A stretch of DNA of 64,000 bases from the NCBI RefSeq assembly GCF_042186555.1, contig NC_133329.1, forward strand, positions 188,763,206 to 188,827,205, written 5' to 3'. The stretch's first letter is position 1, and every line of letters begins with the position of its first letter. Position numbers and translations under genes: made by a program. The notes below the pieces were generated by a model. The model worked only from the letters and a program-made list of their open reading frames with translations, did no database searches and was not told the DNA's origin. This document shows, piece by piece, positions 24,086 to 34,224 of this stretch. The stretch comes from Aquarana catesbeiana. Lineage: Eukaryota; Chordata; Amphibia; Anura; Ranidae.

Positions 24086-24916
24086 TTTCCTTCCAACCCA
24101 CAGGAATGGCAGACTGTGGCCTCCCACTTTGCCCAGCGGTGGGACTTTCTTAACTGCGGAGGGGCAATTGATGGGAAACACATCCACATCGTCCCATCAC
24201 CCAACTCGGGGTCGTACTATTACAACTACAAGGGGTTTAATAGTATTGTGATGTTGGCAGTGGTGTCGGCTACTTATGAATTTCTGTATGTGGACGTGGG
24301 GAAAAATGGCCGGATGTCCGATGGTGGAGTCATCGTCCAGATGGAGTTCTACAGGCGTCTCCAGAATGGCAGCTTGGACTTGCCACCTCCAGAAGACAAT
24401 GTGAAAGGACTCCCATTCGTCTTCGTTGCGGATGAAGCCTTTGCGCTGGGGGACCATCTTATGCGGCCATTCCCGATGAGGACCCTCACCCCGGACCAGA
24501 GGGTTTTTAATTACCGGCTGGCCAGAGCCAGAAGAGTGGTGGAGAACACGTTTGGAATCATGACCAGCCAGTTCCGCCTATTTCTTACACCCATACATAT
24601 GGTGGAGTATAAACTGAATCATATTATCCTGGCGTGCTGTGTTCTACACAACTTTTTATGGAAAAATTCTGCCAACTATGCTGGCTCAGTTGGGCCTGAG
24701 GCCGGAATTCAAAATGAACCAACCCTGACGGTGCTTGAAAGTGGCAGTCCTGGCTTGCCCTCCCTGAGTGCCCGTGATGTCCGGCTAAGATACCTTGAAT
24801 TCTTTGCGGGTAGGGGGGCTATCAATATGCCAGACAATGTGCGAAACCTTTTTCAAATAAAAAAACCAAAAATTAAGCAAATCTTTGGTGACATTTACTG
24901 CTTGTGTTTGTTTTAG
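24086..24916 (+). CDS. HARBI1-like: HARBI1-like transposase exon 2, catalytic DDE domain (copy A)
   Basis: Acceptor TTGCTCCACAG at 24,085, entered in phase 0. 276 open codons starting FPSNPQEWQTVASHFAQRWD. DDE_Tnp_4 motifs: GAIDGKHIHI (first Asp, residue 29 of the exon), FVADEAFALGDHLMRPF (second Asp) and ARARRVVENTFGIMTSQFRL (Glu), then ACCVLHNFLW. These match PIF-Harbinger transposases and the host HARBI1 nuclease fold. The end reads NVRNLFQIKKPKIKQIFGD. All three acidic residues are present, but exon 1 is broken, so a full protein is not expected. Confidence 0.9.
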   Translation, partial: FPSNPQEWQTVASHFAQRWDFLNCGGAIDGKHIHIVPSPNSGSYYYNYKGFNSIVMLAVVSATYEFLYVDVGKNGRMSDGGVIVQMEFYRRLQNGSLDLPPPEDNVKGLPFVFVADEAFALGDHLMRPFPMRTLTPDQRVFNYRLARARRVVENTFGIMTSQFRLFLTPIHMVEYKLNHIILACCVLHNFLWKNSANYAGSVGPEAGIQNEPTLTVLESGSPGLPSLSARDVRLRYLEFFAGRGAINMPDNVRNLFQIKKPKIKQIFGDIYCLCLF

Positions 24917-25428
24917 CTGACCCTGACAGAAATGTGTTGAGTCCTGAAAATGACGTGATTGTGTAACCTTCCAAAGCACTGTTGGGTGTTATTTACTAAA
25001 GGCAAAGACACTTTGCACTACGAGTGCACTTGAAACTGCACTTGTAGTGCAAAGTGGATTTGCCCTTAGGAAATATCCCCCATTGTCACAGAAAGCAGCA
25101 ATTAGAGCACAACAGTGTTGGAGCATTGAGACAATAATCCACACATTCTTGATTAACAATCTTTTTAATACCTGCACAATCACATGTGCATTTAGAAAAG
25201 GTTTTTAAAACAAACCAACATGTTTGTTGTATAACAATTTTTGGGGTCGCATTAGAAAAAGTAGAAATGTCCATTAAAGACAAAACAGGCATGTTTAAAA
25301 CCAACAAGAAAGACACAAATCTTGAACTTACAAAGTTCACATTTGGTAGAACTTGAAGGCAATATCAGACATGAGTATTTACAAACTGTGTTTGATATTG
25401 CGTTCAGATGGGGTGAAGTCACCCCCGG

Positions 25429-25648
25429 AAAAGCCAAATTTTGAAGATGCACACAAATAGCCGAATGTCAACATGTGCTAGCTGCCATCACGGGGGATCA
25501 AGGGATGTGTTTTGGGGGAGCAACCCCTTCATCTCAGCTACTTTATTATTGAGGAAGGGGTTGCACCCCCAAAACGCATCCATTGATCTCCCGTGATGGC
25601 AGATAGTACATGTTGACATACTGTGTGCCTCTTCAAAATTTGGCTTTT
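25429..25648. repeat. Conserved long hairpin between convergent Harbinger genes (copy A)
   Basis: The left arm AAAGCCAAATTTTGAAGATG pairs with CTTCAAAATTTGGCTTT; inner arms TGTCAACATGTGCTA.CTGCCATCACGGG pair with the right side ending CATGTTGACA. It lies between the transposase 3' end and the Myb-like gene 3' end. The same structure is at 32,344-32,562 in copy B. Confidence 0.85.
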
Positions 25649-25712
25649 CTACTATTTTTCAAAAAATGTTAAAATTGTAGCACACCAAAAAACAAAGGGA
25701 TTTGGAGGGGTT

Positions 25713-27042
25713 TTAAACTCTCCCCAAAACATCAATGACGTTCTTATTTTTTTGAAGAACATCATTGATGTTTTTCTTGATGTTTTCCAAGTCCCTATTA
25801 CACCCCATGATCTCCCCAATCAGGATCTGTGCACTTTCCGAGGTGAAAGGATCTGGATGCACAACATCACAATCACCTAAAAAGATAGAAACAAAAAAAA
25901 AACATGTATTATAAATATGGCGGCATCAATCTCTTACCTGAGCCTGTGGTCGCAGACACTCACCTGTTGTGGTGACAATTTCCACCACGTCTTCCTCCTC
26001 CTGCTCTGCTGGTCTTAGGTGGATTTCCCCTTCTTCCAGAGGTGGGGGGTCTCTGGTCTCCTCCGATGAGGGGTGTCCTCCGAGTCTTTTCTCCCCTATG
26101 TAAAAAAAAAAATGGTATACTTAGCCCACAGATGTTTGAGGGAAGAACTATAAATATGAAACATTGCTTGGAAGTGGGGTACATTTGTCTGTTTTGGCAG
26201 AGTTCCACGATGTAGAATTTTTTGTGTCCTTTGTCAAGCTTCAATACTTTACCTGTTTTGTACAAGCTTCACAGATGGAGACACCCCTATAGTATACACT
26301 GGAGCACCTGTATGGGCCCCCTAATAAAAAGGGTGTTCTGGTGTCCCACACTAGTGCTCCAGTGTCCAAATGTCTAAACAGCTGCTGAGTGTTCTCTCCT
26401 TACACAGAATCTAGTTTGCATTTCATTCTAGTAACAAACCCATCTACACAACCAAATTATTTTCAGAAAAGTAGGCCCTAAAAAATGTGGGAAAATGCAT
26501 ATGGCCAAAACAATGGTGTTTTATAGGCCGAAAGAAAAATGTTTGATACGAACGAATAATGTGCCCATGAACATGAAAGTTGACATTTTAAACTGGATAA
26601 CAGTTAAGAAAAGCACATGGAGCAGCACGAACGTAATAAACACAAAAAGAATAGGAACACAGCACAACTACTTATTTTTTTGCAGCACTCTCCGGATATT
26701 TCTGTACTGCTCGTGCTCTCTTAATTTTAGGTCCAACCACCGCTTCCTGAGCTGATCTTTCGATCGACGTACCCCAAAATTCCGGTGCAGACTCTTGACC
26801 ACTTTCGCCATGATCTTAGCCTTTCTGACATTGGGGTTGGGGTAAGGTCCATACTTCCCATCATAGTTTGCCCTCTTCATTATGTCGACCATCTCCAACA
26901 TCTCCCCAAAGGACATATTTGATGCCTTATATCGTCTCCTTCTGGATCGGGACGTTTCTGCCTCCGGGCTTTCCTCCTCCTCCTCCTCGTTGGTGTAAAT
27001 ATCAGACACCTGCTCTGACTCCGCCATGTGCTCTTCCCCCAC
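25713..27042 (-). pseudogene. Myb-like accessory gene of Harbinger A (three exons, donor lost)
   Basis: Exons 27,042-26,676, 26,095-25,964 and 25,876-25,713. Exon 1 has an acidic N-terminus (YTNEEEEEESPEAE), a basic patch SRSRRRR and a SANT/Myb-like domain (MSFGEMLEMVDIMKRANYDG, KDQLRKRWLDLKLREHEQYR). Exon 2 is acidic (EEEDVVEIVTTT). Exon 3 ends in an amphipathic helix (SAQILIGEIMGCN, NVIDVLGRV). Such Myb-like partners are known to carry Harbinger transposase into the nucleus and onto transposon ends. Compared with copy B, the exon 1 donor GTAAGT reads ATAAGT, so normal splicing is probably lost. Confidence 0.8.
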
Positions 27043-27312
27043 TGCGCCGAACGAGAAGGGGCGGGGAATAGACTAGAAAGAACGTCAGGGGTGGGCGGAG
27101 TTTCACGCATGCGCAGTGTCTCTAAAGCGTCACATGCGTGCGTAGTACGTACGATCTGTGAGCGGAGGAAGGAGTAACGGAGGCGCCGATCGTGATAACG
27201 AAGGTGAAATTTAACATTAGGCCTATACTGCTTCTAGATTGAGGCCTGTATTTGCACAAGTTTAGAACACTTTAGGCTGACATTAGGGTTTGTCTTGTGT
27301 TGTGTCTTGCAG
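27043..27312. promoter_or_regulatory. Divergent promoter region, Harbinger A
   Basis: Between the head-to-head Myb-like and MADF genes. It holds GGGGCGGGG and GGGGTGGGCGGAG (Sp1-like), CACGCATGCGCAGTG (NRF1-like) and an untranslated exon ending CGAAG/GTGAAA. The arrangement is the same as in copy B. Confidence 0.6.
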
Positions 27313-28355
27313 TGAAAATAGATATCTTGAAAGATGAGGACTTTATGGCAATCTTCATTGATATGTTCAGGGAGCTGCCCTGTCTATGGGAGATAAACCA
27401 CCCGGAATATAAGAACCAAACAAAGAGGAAGGCAGCGCTGGATAATTTGTTGGAATTTGTGAAGACGGTGATCCCCACAGCAGACATCACCTATTTGAAG
27501 ATCCTAATTGGTGGCCTGAGGAGCACTTATCTAAGGGAGCACAAGAAGGTCCAGGATTCCCAGAGATCAGGAGCTGCAGATGACATTTATGTCCCCAGGC
27601 TGTGGTACTATGACAGGCTGCATTTTCTGGCAGGTCAGACTGAACCTAGGCCAGCACTCTCCAGTCTTCCTTCCACGCTTCCTTCCCCCCCAGCTGAGGC
27701 TTCTGAAGCCCAACCTGGGCCTTCCAGGCAGCAACATGTGAAGGAGCCCAGCTTGAGCCAGGTATAGCATTCCTCTAAATATTTCTGGTTGTCCAATCAA
27801 TGATGATAACTGGATGTTAGTTTGGAGTACTAAATTATGATTGTGATTGATGATGCCAAAACTACAACCATGTCCCTTTTTCATACACAGGCAAGTCTCA
27901 GCCAGGAGGTGGCCGGGCCAAGCAGGCTGCCTGATATCCAGGTCCCTCCCCTACACCTTCAAAGACAAAGTGGCAGGAAGATGAGTAACCTGTAGGAGGC
28001 TGCCATAGGCCTATTTTGGAAGGCTGCAGAGGCCCTGAGAAGCCCACACAGTGTGGAGGAGGACTTTGCTGGCCTAACTGCCTGCAAAATGCTGCAGATG
28101 GAGGAGGGCCAACGACTCCTGTGTGAGTCCTTAATTTTGGAAGCTCTCAATAAGGGGTTGAGGGGCCAAATTACATGTGCTACCCACATTTGTAACCTCA
28201 CACATATTCCTCCTCCTCCAGGTCCTATTACTCCTCCTCCTCCTCCTCCAGGTCCTACTCCTCCTCCTCCTCCAGGTCCTACTCCTCCTTCTGCCACATC
28301 TCCAACACCAGAGCCACAGCCGGGAAGGAAGCGTGGAAAGAAGACCAGAAAGTGA
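27313..28355 (+). pseudogene. MADF-domain accessory gene of Harbinger A (broken)
   Basis: Exon 27,313-27,761 (acceptor TCTTGCAG, donor GTATAG) encodes a MADF domain: FMAIFIDMFRELPCLWEINH, TYLKILIGGLRSTYLREHKK, YVPRLWYYDRLHFL. Exon 27,891-28,355 encodes the C-terminus with a proline-rich run and GRKRGKK tail. The start ATG of copy B reads ATA here, and TAG at 27,993-27,995 interrupts exon 2; beyond it the same frame continues. So the gene is inactivated by at least two point changes. Confidence 0.85.
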
Positions 28356-29345
28356 TGACCCTGGGTCCAGTCTGGTCTGGCAAAAGATGCAGCCTCTTGT
28401 AGTAGCACAGCCTGGGGACATGTATGTCATCTGCTGCTTTCCGGATCTCTGGGACTTCTGGACCAGACTGCACTCCCTTAGATATGGACTCCTCAGGCCA
28501 CCAATTTTGCTGGAAAAGAATTGATGTGTGCCCTGGGGGTCAAAGGCTTTGCCAAATTCTGCTGTTTCTCCAGCGTTGCCTCCCTCTTTGGTTCTGAGCC
28601 CTTAATAAAGGATTTTTTGTTTCAATTATACTCGCCTATATGTGTTTTCCTTCAAAAAGGACAGTTTGTTGGTGAGGAGGCAGGTACATTTCAAAAATAC
28701 AATGTGAAATTAACAAGGGACACCAACACCAAGCAACCTCCTTCAGATTAAATAATACAAGATATCAATGGTGTTGTGGTAACTTGACACACAAAACACA
28801 CACAAAAATATGGAGTAAAACCCAAAAAAAAAAAAAATACAACTAAAATAAAATCAGCCTTGAAAAAAAATAAAAATAAATAAAACAACAAAAAAGAAAT
28901 TTTGTCAGATGTGACAAATCAAAATATATTGAGGGAATCACAATAAATTATAAAGAAAGAAGTTTGTGAGAAGTCTGTGTGAATATGAGCAGCAAAACTA
29001 CTTTATTCTTCTCACATTATAAAGAAGAGAGTGCGCTGCATTAAACCATTTTTTACATTGCAGCGTGACGAAAGTGCTGTATCCATTCCGAACACTAATT
29101 TTACCAGACCGAGCTGTTCCGTCTCGGAATTTCTTCTGAGCATGCGTGGCACTTTGTGTGTCGGAACTGGTCACACAAGGTTGGAATTCACGCAATCGGA
29201 TTTTGTTGTTGGAAAATTTTATAGCCTGCTCTCAAACTGCGTCGGAAAATCCGATGGAAAATGTCCGATGGAGCCCACACACATGCCCACAACATGCTCC
29301 GATCGGACATTTTCCATCGGAAAATCCGACCGTGTGTACGGGGCA
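28356..29345. other. 3' flank and right subterminal region of Harbinger A
   Basis: A polyadenylation signal AATAAA follows the MADF stop at about 28,603-28,608. An A-rich stretch (28,780-28,900) is followed by the right subterminal repeats (GTCGGAAAATCCGATGGAAA-type, several inverted copies). Confidence 0.6.
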
Positions 29346-29887
29346 TTAGAGTTATCTAAGTGCACGTGGCTACTCTAATGCTGACGGGTTGCTCTGTTCC
29401 CCTTGAAAAAGAAAATCCCTTTCTTTTTTCCCTTTTTTTTTTTTTTTCATTTTTTATTATCAGTGATGGCCTGCAGGTGTTGTGATTAGTGTAGTCCCTG
29501 ATCTCACGTAAAGAAAATCAGGTCCTAGGTGTGTCAATTGTAACACACTGCCCCCCTAGGAGGTTTCTCCTGCATTATGTTTGTTATGGGTACTCAAACA
29601 CCCCGAGGTTCAGTTAATGGGGTGTGGGGTGGGATGGGAGGGAAGTTCTGTTTTTTTTGTTCTGTTACTGTTTTTTGTTTTTTTTTGCTTAAATGCTCAA
29701 GTATATCTCCATACAGACGGCTCTATAACAGCAAGGGTTTAGGTTATGCTGTAAAGTTTCCTGATCTGATCCCTGCCAATGGGCGGCAGGTGAGTCCCCT
29801 GGCGGGAGGGGTGATGGATGGGAGGAGGCCCCCTATGGGTTCTAAATGTACATGGTTCTCCGGGGAAGTTATCTGCCATCTTGAGAT

Positions 29888-30914
29888 ATGGCTCAGATAA
29901 GAATCTTGTCCTGGAACGTTAGAGGTCTTAACCATAAAATCAAGCGCGCTTTAGTTTTTGATTATCTTAGGAAATACACGCCCCATATTTGCATTCTTCA
30001 GGAGATGCATTTGGTGGGAGGTAGAGTGTTGGGATTAAAGAGACTGTGAGTAGGACATCACTACCATGCCACTAACACTAACTACGCCAGGGGTGTTAGC
30101 ATACTGATCCACAGATCTCTCAATTTTGAACCCCTCGATATTCTTATAGACCCAGAGGGCAGGTATGTACTGATACACGCTATCATAGACACAATGGCCA
30201 TGGTTGTGGTGGGTGTGTATCTGCCTCCACCGGTTAATATTTGCCTGTTACAGAAAATTACCACCCTAATTGCACAGTTCCCCACCGATAATGTGATCCT
30301 CACGGGGGATTTTAATATCCCACCTAACCCTTCTCTAGATAAACTATCACCGGTCCCAGCCACAGATTCAGCGTTGTCTCGGTGGTCTCAGGTGTTTGGA
30401 TTGGTGGATGTGTGGCGATGGAAACACCCATCAGATTGTATGTACACGTGCCACTCTTCCTCCTACAATACTTTATCCCGTATTGACCTTCTCTATGCCA
30501 GTTCACCCATGCTTCCCAAGATTATAGGTATTGAAATGCTCCCAAGGGGAATTTCTGACCATTCCCCGCTGCTATGTACACTGCAAACCACTACCCCACA
30601 AGCAGATAGAATATGGTGACTATGTCGGTTTTGGATTGAACATCCTACTATAGAAGTGGAGATGATCAAAGAGATTAAACAATTTTGGTTAACCAGCGCC
30701 GGTTCCTCTACGCCAGGGACAGTATGGGACACCTTTAAAGCCTACATCAGAGGTTGTTATATGTCATCCATAGCTAAGGAACGCATGAATGACAAGATGC
30801 TATTAGAAGAGGCAGAGGCTAAGGCCCGAGACCTAGAGACCAGATATACCCTTACCTCTAACCCTATTATAGCGCAAGATATGAGGGTAGCCTATCAGGA
30901 AGTAATGCTACTTA
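29888..30914 (+). pseudogene. L1 ORF2 N-terminal part: endonuclease (APE-type)
   Basis: ATG at 29,888 opens MAQIRILSWNVRGLNHKIKR, the usual start of an L1 endonuclease, followed by ICILQEMHL. TGA at 30,047-30,049. The frame then continues with YARGVSILIH, VVVGVYLPPPVNI, ILTGDFNIPPNPSLDKLSP (GDFN), TLSRIDLLYAS and ISDHSPLLC (SDH), so the endonuclease catalytic motifs survive. A second in-frame TGA comes after QADRIW. Harbinger B interrupts at codon CTT-A/GA, and the frame resumes at 36,475. 29,349-29,887 is the inter-ORF L1 sequence. Confidence 0.9.
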
Positions 30915-31388
30915 TGCCCCGTACACACGGTCGGACATTGATCGGACATTCCGACAACAAAATCCTCGGATTTTTTCCTACGGATGTTGGCTCAAACTTG
31001 TTTTGCCTACACACGGTCGCACAAAGTTGTCGGAATTTCCGATCGACAACCACGCGGTGACGTCAAGCACGTACGACGAGACTAGAAAAGGCCGGTTCAG
31101 AACCAAGCGCGGCACCCTTTGGGCTCCTTTTGCTAATCTCGTGTTAGTAAAAGTTTGGTGAGAGACGATTCGCGCTTTTTCAGACTCGTGGCTTTCAGAT
31201 CGTTTTCTGCTGTTCAGTTTGTGCTTGTGGGTTTGTATCTGCTCTTCAGTGCGTGGCGTCAGTTCGTATCGGAGTTTTCTGTGCGATCTTGTCTGCTCGT
31301 TGCTGTTTTTCAGGTCGCTCTTCACAGGCCTTGCTGTTCTTCAGTGCGTTCTGTTACTTCGTTCTGAGCAGCCGACCGTTTTCTAGCC

Positions 31389-31865
31389 ATGTTTCGTATG
31401 CGTACTCCTCGTACAGTTCGTGCTGTGCGGGGGCTTGGTGTTGGGGTCCTGACCTTGACACAAGTCCAGTCCATGAACAGGGCGAGGAGGAGTTCATGGA
31501 CCAAGAATTGGTTGCTTCAGCGTGACCAGTTCTGTCATATGCCTTTGCTCCGTGAGATCCGTGAGAATAATCCTGATGATTTCAGGAACTTTCTCAGGAT
31601 GACGGACCCCGTATTTCACCGTTTGTTGGCTTCGCTGACCCCCTATATCAGCAGGCAGGATACCTGCATGAGGCAAGCCATCACTCCGGAGCAGAGGTTG
31701 GTCGCTACCTTGCGGTATTTGGCCACAGGGAGAAGCCTGCAGGACCTCAAGTTCTCGACAGGCATCTCCCCCCAGGCTCTTCTTTGTGGACATTTACTGC
31801 TTGTGTTTGTTTTAGCTGACCCTGACAGAAATGTGTTGAGTGCAGAAAATGGCGTGATTGTGTAA
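31389..31865 (+). pseudogene. HARBI1-like: HARBI1-like transposase remnant (copy B, catalytic domain deleted)
   Basis: Open frame from ATG 31,389: MFRMRTPRTVRAVRGLGVGV, then WLLQRDQFCHMPLLREIREN, DDFRNFLRMTDPVFHRLLAS, QAITPEQRLVATLRYLATGR, ending in SPQAL. It then joins sequence equivalent to copy A 24,888 and ends LADPDRNVLSAENGVIV. The deletion junction falls at a short CTTTG/TGG overlap. The whole DDE domain is gone, so this copy could move only with transposase from elsewhere. The N-terminal part could still be made as a truncated protein. Confidence 0.88.
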
Positions 31866-32343
31866 CCTTATACAAAGCACTGTTGGCTGTTATTTACTAA
31901 ATGCAAAGACACTTTTCACTACAAGTGCACTTGCAACTGCACTGAAACTGCACTTGTAGTGCAAAGAGGATTTGCCCTTAGGAAATTACCCCCATTTTCT
32001 CATAAAACAACAATTACATCACCCCAAAAGTGTTGTAGCATTGAGACAATAATCCACACATTCTTGATGAACAATCTTTTTAATACCAGCACAATCACAT
32101 GTGCATTTACCAAAGGTTTTTCTGACAAACCGACATGTTTATTGTATAACATATTTTGTGGTGTCATTATCCAAAATCAAAATGTGCATTTTATAGAAAA
32201 CAGGCCTGTGTAAAACCCACAAGAAAGACACAAATCTTGATCTTACAAAGTTCACATTTGGTAGAACTGGAAGGCAATATCAGACATGAGAATTTAGGAA
32301 CTGGGTTTGATATTGCGTTCAGATGGGGGGAAATCACCCCTGG

Positions 32344-32562
32344 AAAAGCCAAATTTGGAAGATGCACACCAATTTCACAATGTCAACATGTGCTACCTGC
32401 CATCACGGGGGATGAAGGGACGTGTTTTGGGGGCGAAAGCCCTTCCTCACCGCTACTTTATAATTGAGGAAGGGGTTGCACCCCCAAAACGCGTCCATTG
32501 ATCTCCCGTGATGGCAGATAGCACATGTTGGCACACTGTGTGCATCCTCCAAATTTGGCTTT
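32344..32562. repeat. Conserved long hairpin between convergent Harbinger genes (copy B)
   Basis: Arms AAAGCCAAATTTGGAAGATG (left) and CTCCAAATTTGGCTTT (right), continuing inward through CATGTGCTACCTGCCATCAC and GTGATGGCAGATAGCACATG. Homologous to 25,429-25,648. Confidence 0.85.
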
Positions 32563-32628
32563 GGGAAAAATCACAAAAACATTTCGCACATTGTAGCAGA
32601 CAAAAGAAGAAAGTGATTTGGAGGGGCT

Positions 32629-33951
32629 TTAAACTCGCCCCAAAACATCAATGATGTTTTTATATTTTGGAATAACATCATTGATGTTTTGCTTGATGTT
32701 TTCCAATTGTAAATTACACCCCATGATCTCCCCGATCAGGATCTGGGCACTTTCGGATGTGAAAGGATCTTCATCCACAACCTCACGATCACCTAAAAAG
32801 AAAGGAAACCCAAAATAAATTAGGTCTAAAAAAAATGCCGCCATCCATCTCTTATCTGAGCCTGTGGTTGCAGACACTCACCTGTTGTGGTGACTAGTTC
32901 CACCACGTCTTCCTCCTCCTGCTCATCTTGTGTTGGTATTTCCCCTTCTTCCAGAGGGGGGGGGGCTCTGGTCTCCTTGGATGAGGGGTGTCCTCCGAGT
33001 CTTTTCTCCCCTATGTAAAACAAAAATGGTATAATTAGCACACAGATATTTGATGTCAGAACTATAAAGATGAAACATTGCTTGGAAGTGGGGTACAATG
33101 ATCTATTTTAGCAGAGTTCCAAGATGTCGCTTTTTTAGTGTCCTTTGTCAAGCTGCAATACTTTACCTGTTTGGTACAAGCTTCACAGATGGAGACCCCC
33201 CTATAGTATACACTGGAGCACCTGTGTGGCCCCCCTAATAAAAAGGGTATTCTGGGGTCCCACACTAGTGCTCCAGTGTCCAGATGTGAAAACAGCTGCT
33301 GAGTGTCCTCTCCTTACACACAATCTAGTTTGCATTTCATTCTAGTAACAAAGCCATCTACACAACCCAATTCTTTGAAGACAAGTATAGGGCCTCAAAA
33401 TGGTGGCCAAATGCATATGGGCTAAACAATGGTATTTTATAGTCCGAAAAAAAAAATGTGTGATCCGAACGAATAATGTGCCCATGAACATGAAAGTTGC
33501 CATTTTAAACTGTACAACAGTTCCTAAAAGCACATGGAGCAGCACGAACGTAATAAACATAAAGAATAGGAACACAGCACAACTACTTACTTTTTTGCAG
33601 CACTCTCCGGATCTTTCTGTACTGCTCATGTTCTCGTAATTTCAGGTCCGACCACCGCTTCCTGAGCTGATCTTTCGATCGTCGTACCCCGAATTTCCGG
33701 TGCAGACTCCTGACCACATTCGCCATGATCTTGGCCTTTCGGACATTGGGGTTGGGGTAAGGCCCATACTTTCCATCATAGTCGGCCTTCTTCAGGATGT
33801 CCACCATTTCCAACATCTCCCCAAAGGACATATTTGAGTCCTTCAATCTCCTTCTGGATCGGGACGTTTCAGGCTCCAGCCTTTCCTCCTCCTCCTCGTT
33901 GCTGTACTTAGCACTATCCTGCTGTCTCTCCGCCATGTGCTCTTCCTCCAC
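32629..33951 (-). CDS. Myb-like accessory protein of Harbinger B (three exons)
   Basis: Exons 33,951-33,591, 33,010-32,882 and 32,792-32,629, all with consensus GT/AG sites and matching phase 1 junctions; about 217 residues. N-terminus MEEEHMAERQQDSAKYSNEE, basic SRSRRR, SANT/Myb-like helices (FGEMLEMVDILKKADYDGKY; NPNVRKAKIMANVVRSLHRK; RRSKDQLRKRWSDLKLREHE). An acidic exon 2 (QEEEDVVELVTTT) and C-terminal helical exon 3 (SAQILIGEIMGCNLQLENIK, INDVIPKYKNIIDVLGRV) follow. In known Harbinger systems the Myb-like partner binds transposon ends and moves transposase into the nucleus; that role here is by homology. The gene is head-to-head with the MADF gene. Confidence 0.85.
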
Positions 33952-34224
33952 TGCGCCGAACGAAAAGGGGCGGGGAATTAAATAGAAAGAACGTCAGGGG
34001 CGGGCGGAGTTATACGCATGCGCAGTGTGTATAAATCGTAACGCGCGCGTCTTACGTACGATCTGTGAGCGGAGGAAGGAGCATCGGAGACGCCGATCGT
34101 GCTAACGAAGGTAGGATCTAAACTTGGGCCTATACTGCTTCGAAATTGAAGCCTATATTGTAACAAGATTAGGGGAGTTTGGCCTGACCTTAGGGTTTGT
34201 CATGTGTTGTGTCTTGCAGAGAAA
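33952..34224. promoter_or_regulatory. Divergent promoter between Myb-like and MADF genes (copy B)
   Basis: GGGGCGGGG and GGGGCGGGCGGAG (Sp1-like), ACGCATGCGCAGTG (NRF1-like), GTATAAAT (TATA-like), then an untranslated exon GAGCGGAGGAAGGAGC...CGAAG with a GTAGGA donor. The intron ends TCTTGCAG at 34,219. CpG-rich relative to its surroundings and conserved with copy A. Confidence 0.65.

Larger units (their letters stand above)
16935..29345. mobile_element. PIF-Harbinger element A (three-gene), hosts a chromovirus
   Basis: Ends TGCCCCGTACACACAGTCGG at 16,935 and its inverted partner CCGACCGTGTGTACGGGGCA at 29,345, flanked by TTA (16,932-16,934 and 29,346-29,348), the Harbinger target duplication. 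It contains a two-exon HARBI1-like transposase (plus), a three-exon Myb-like gene (minus) and a two-exon MADF gene (plus), with a chromovirus in the transposase intron. Without the chromovirus it is about 7.1 kb. Several inactivating changes are present in all three genes. Confidence 0.92.
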
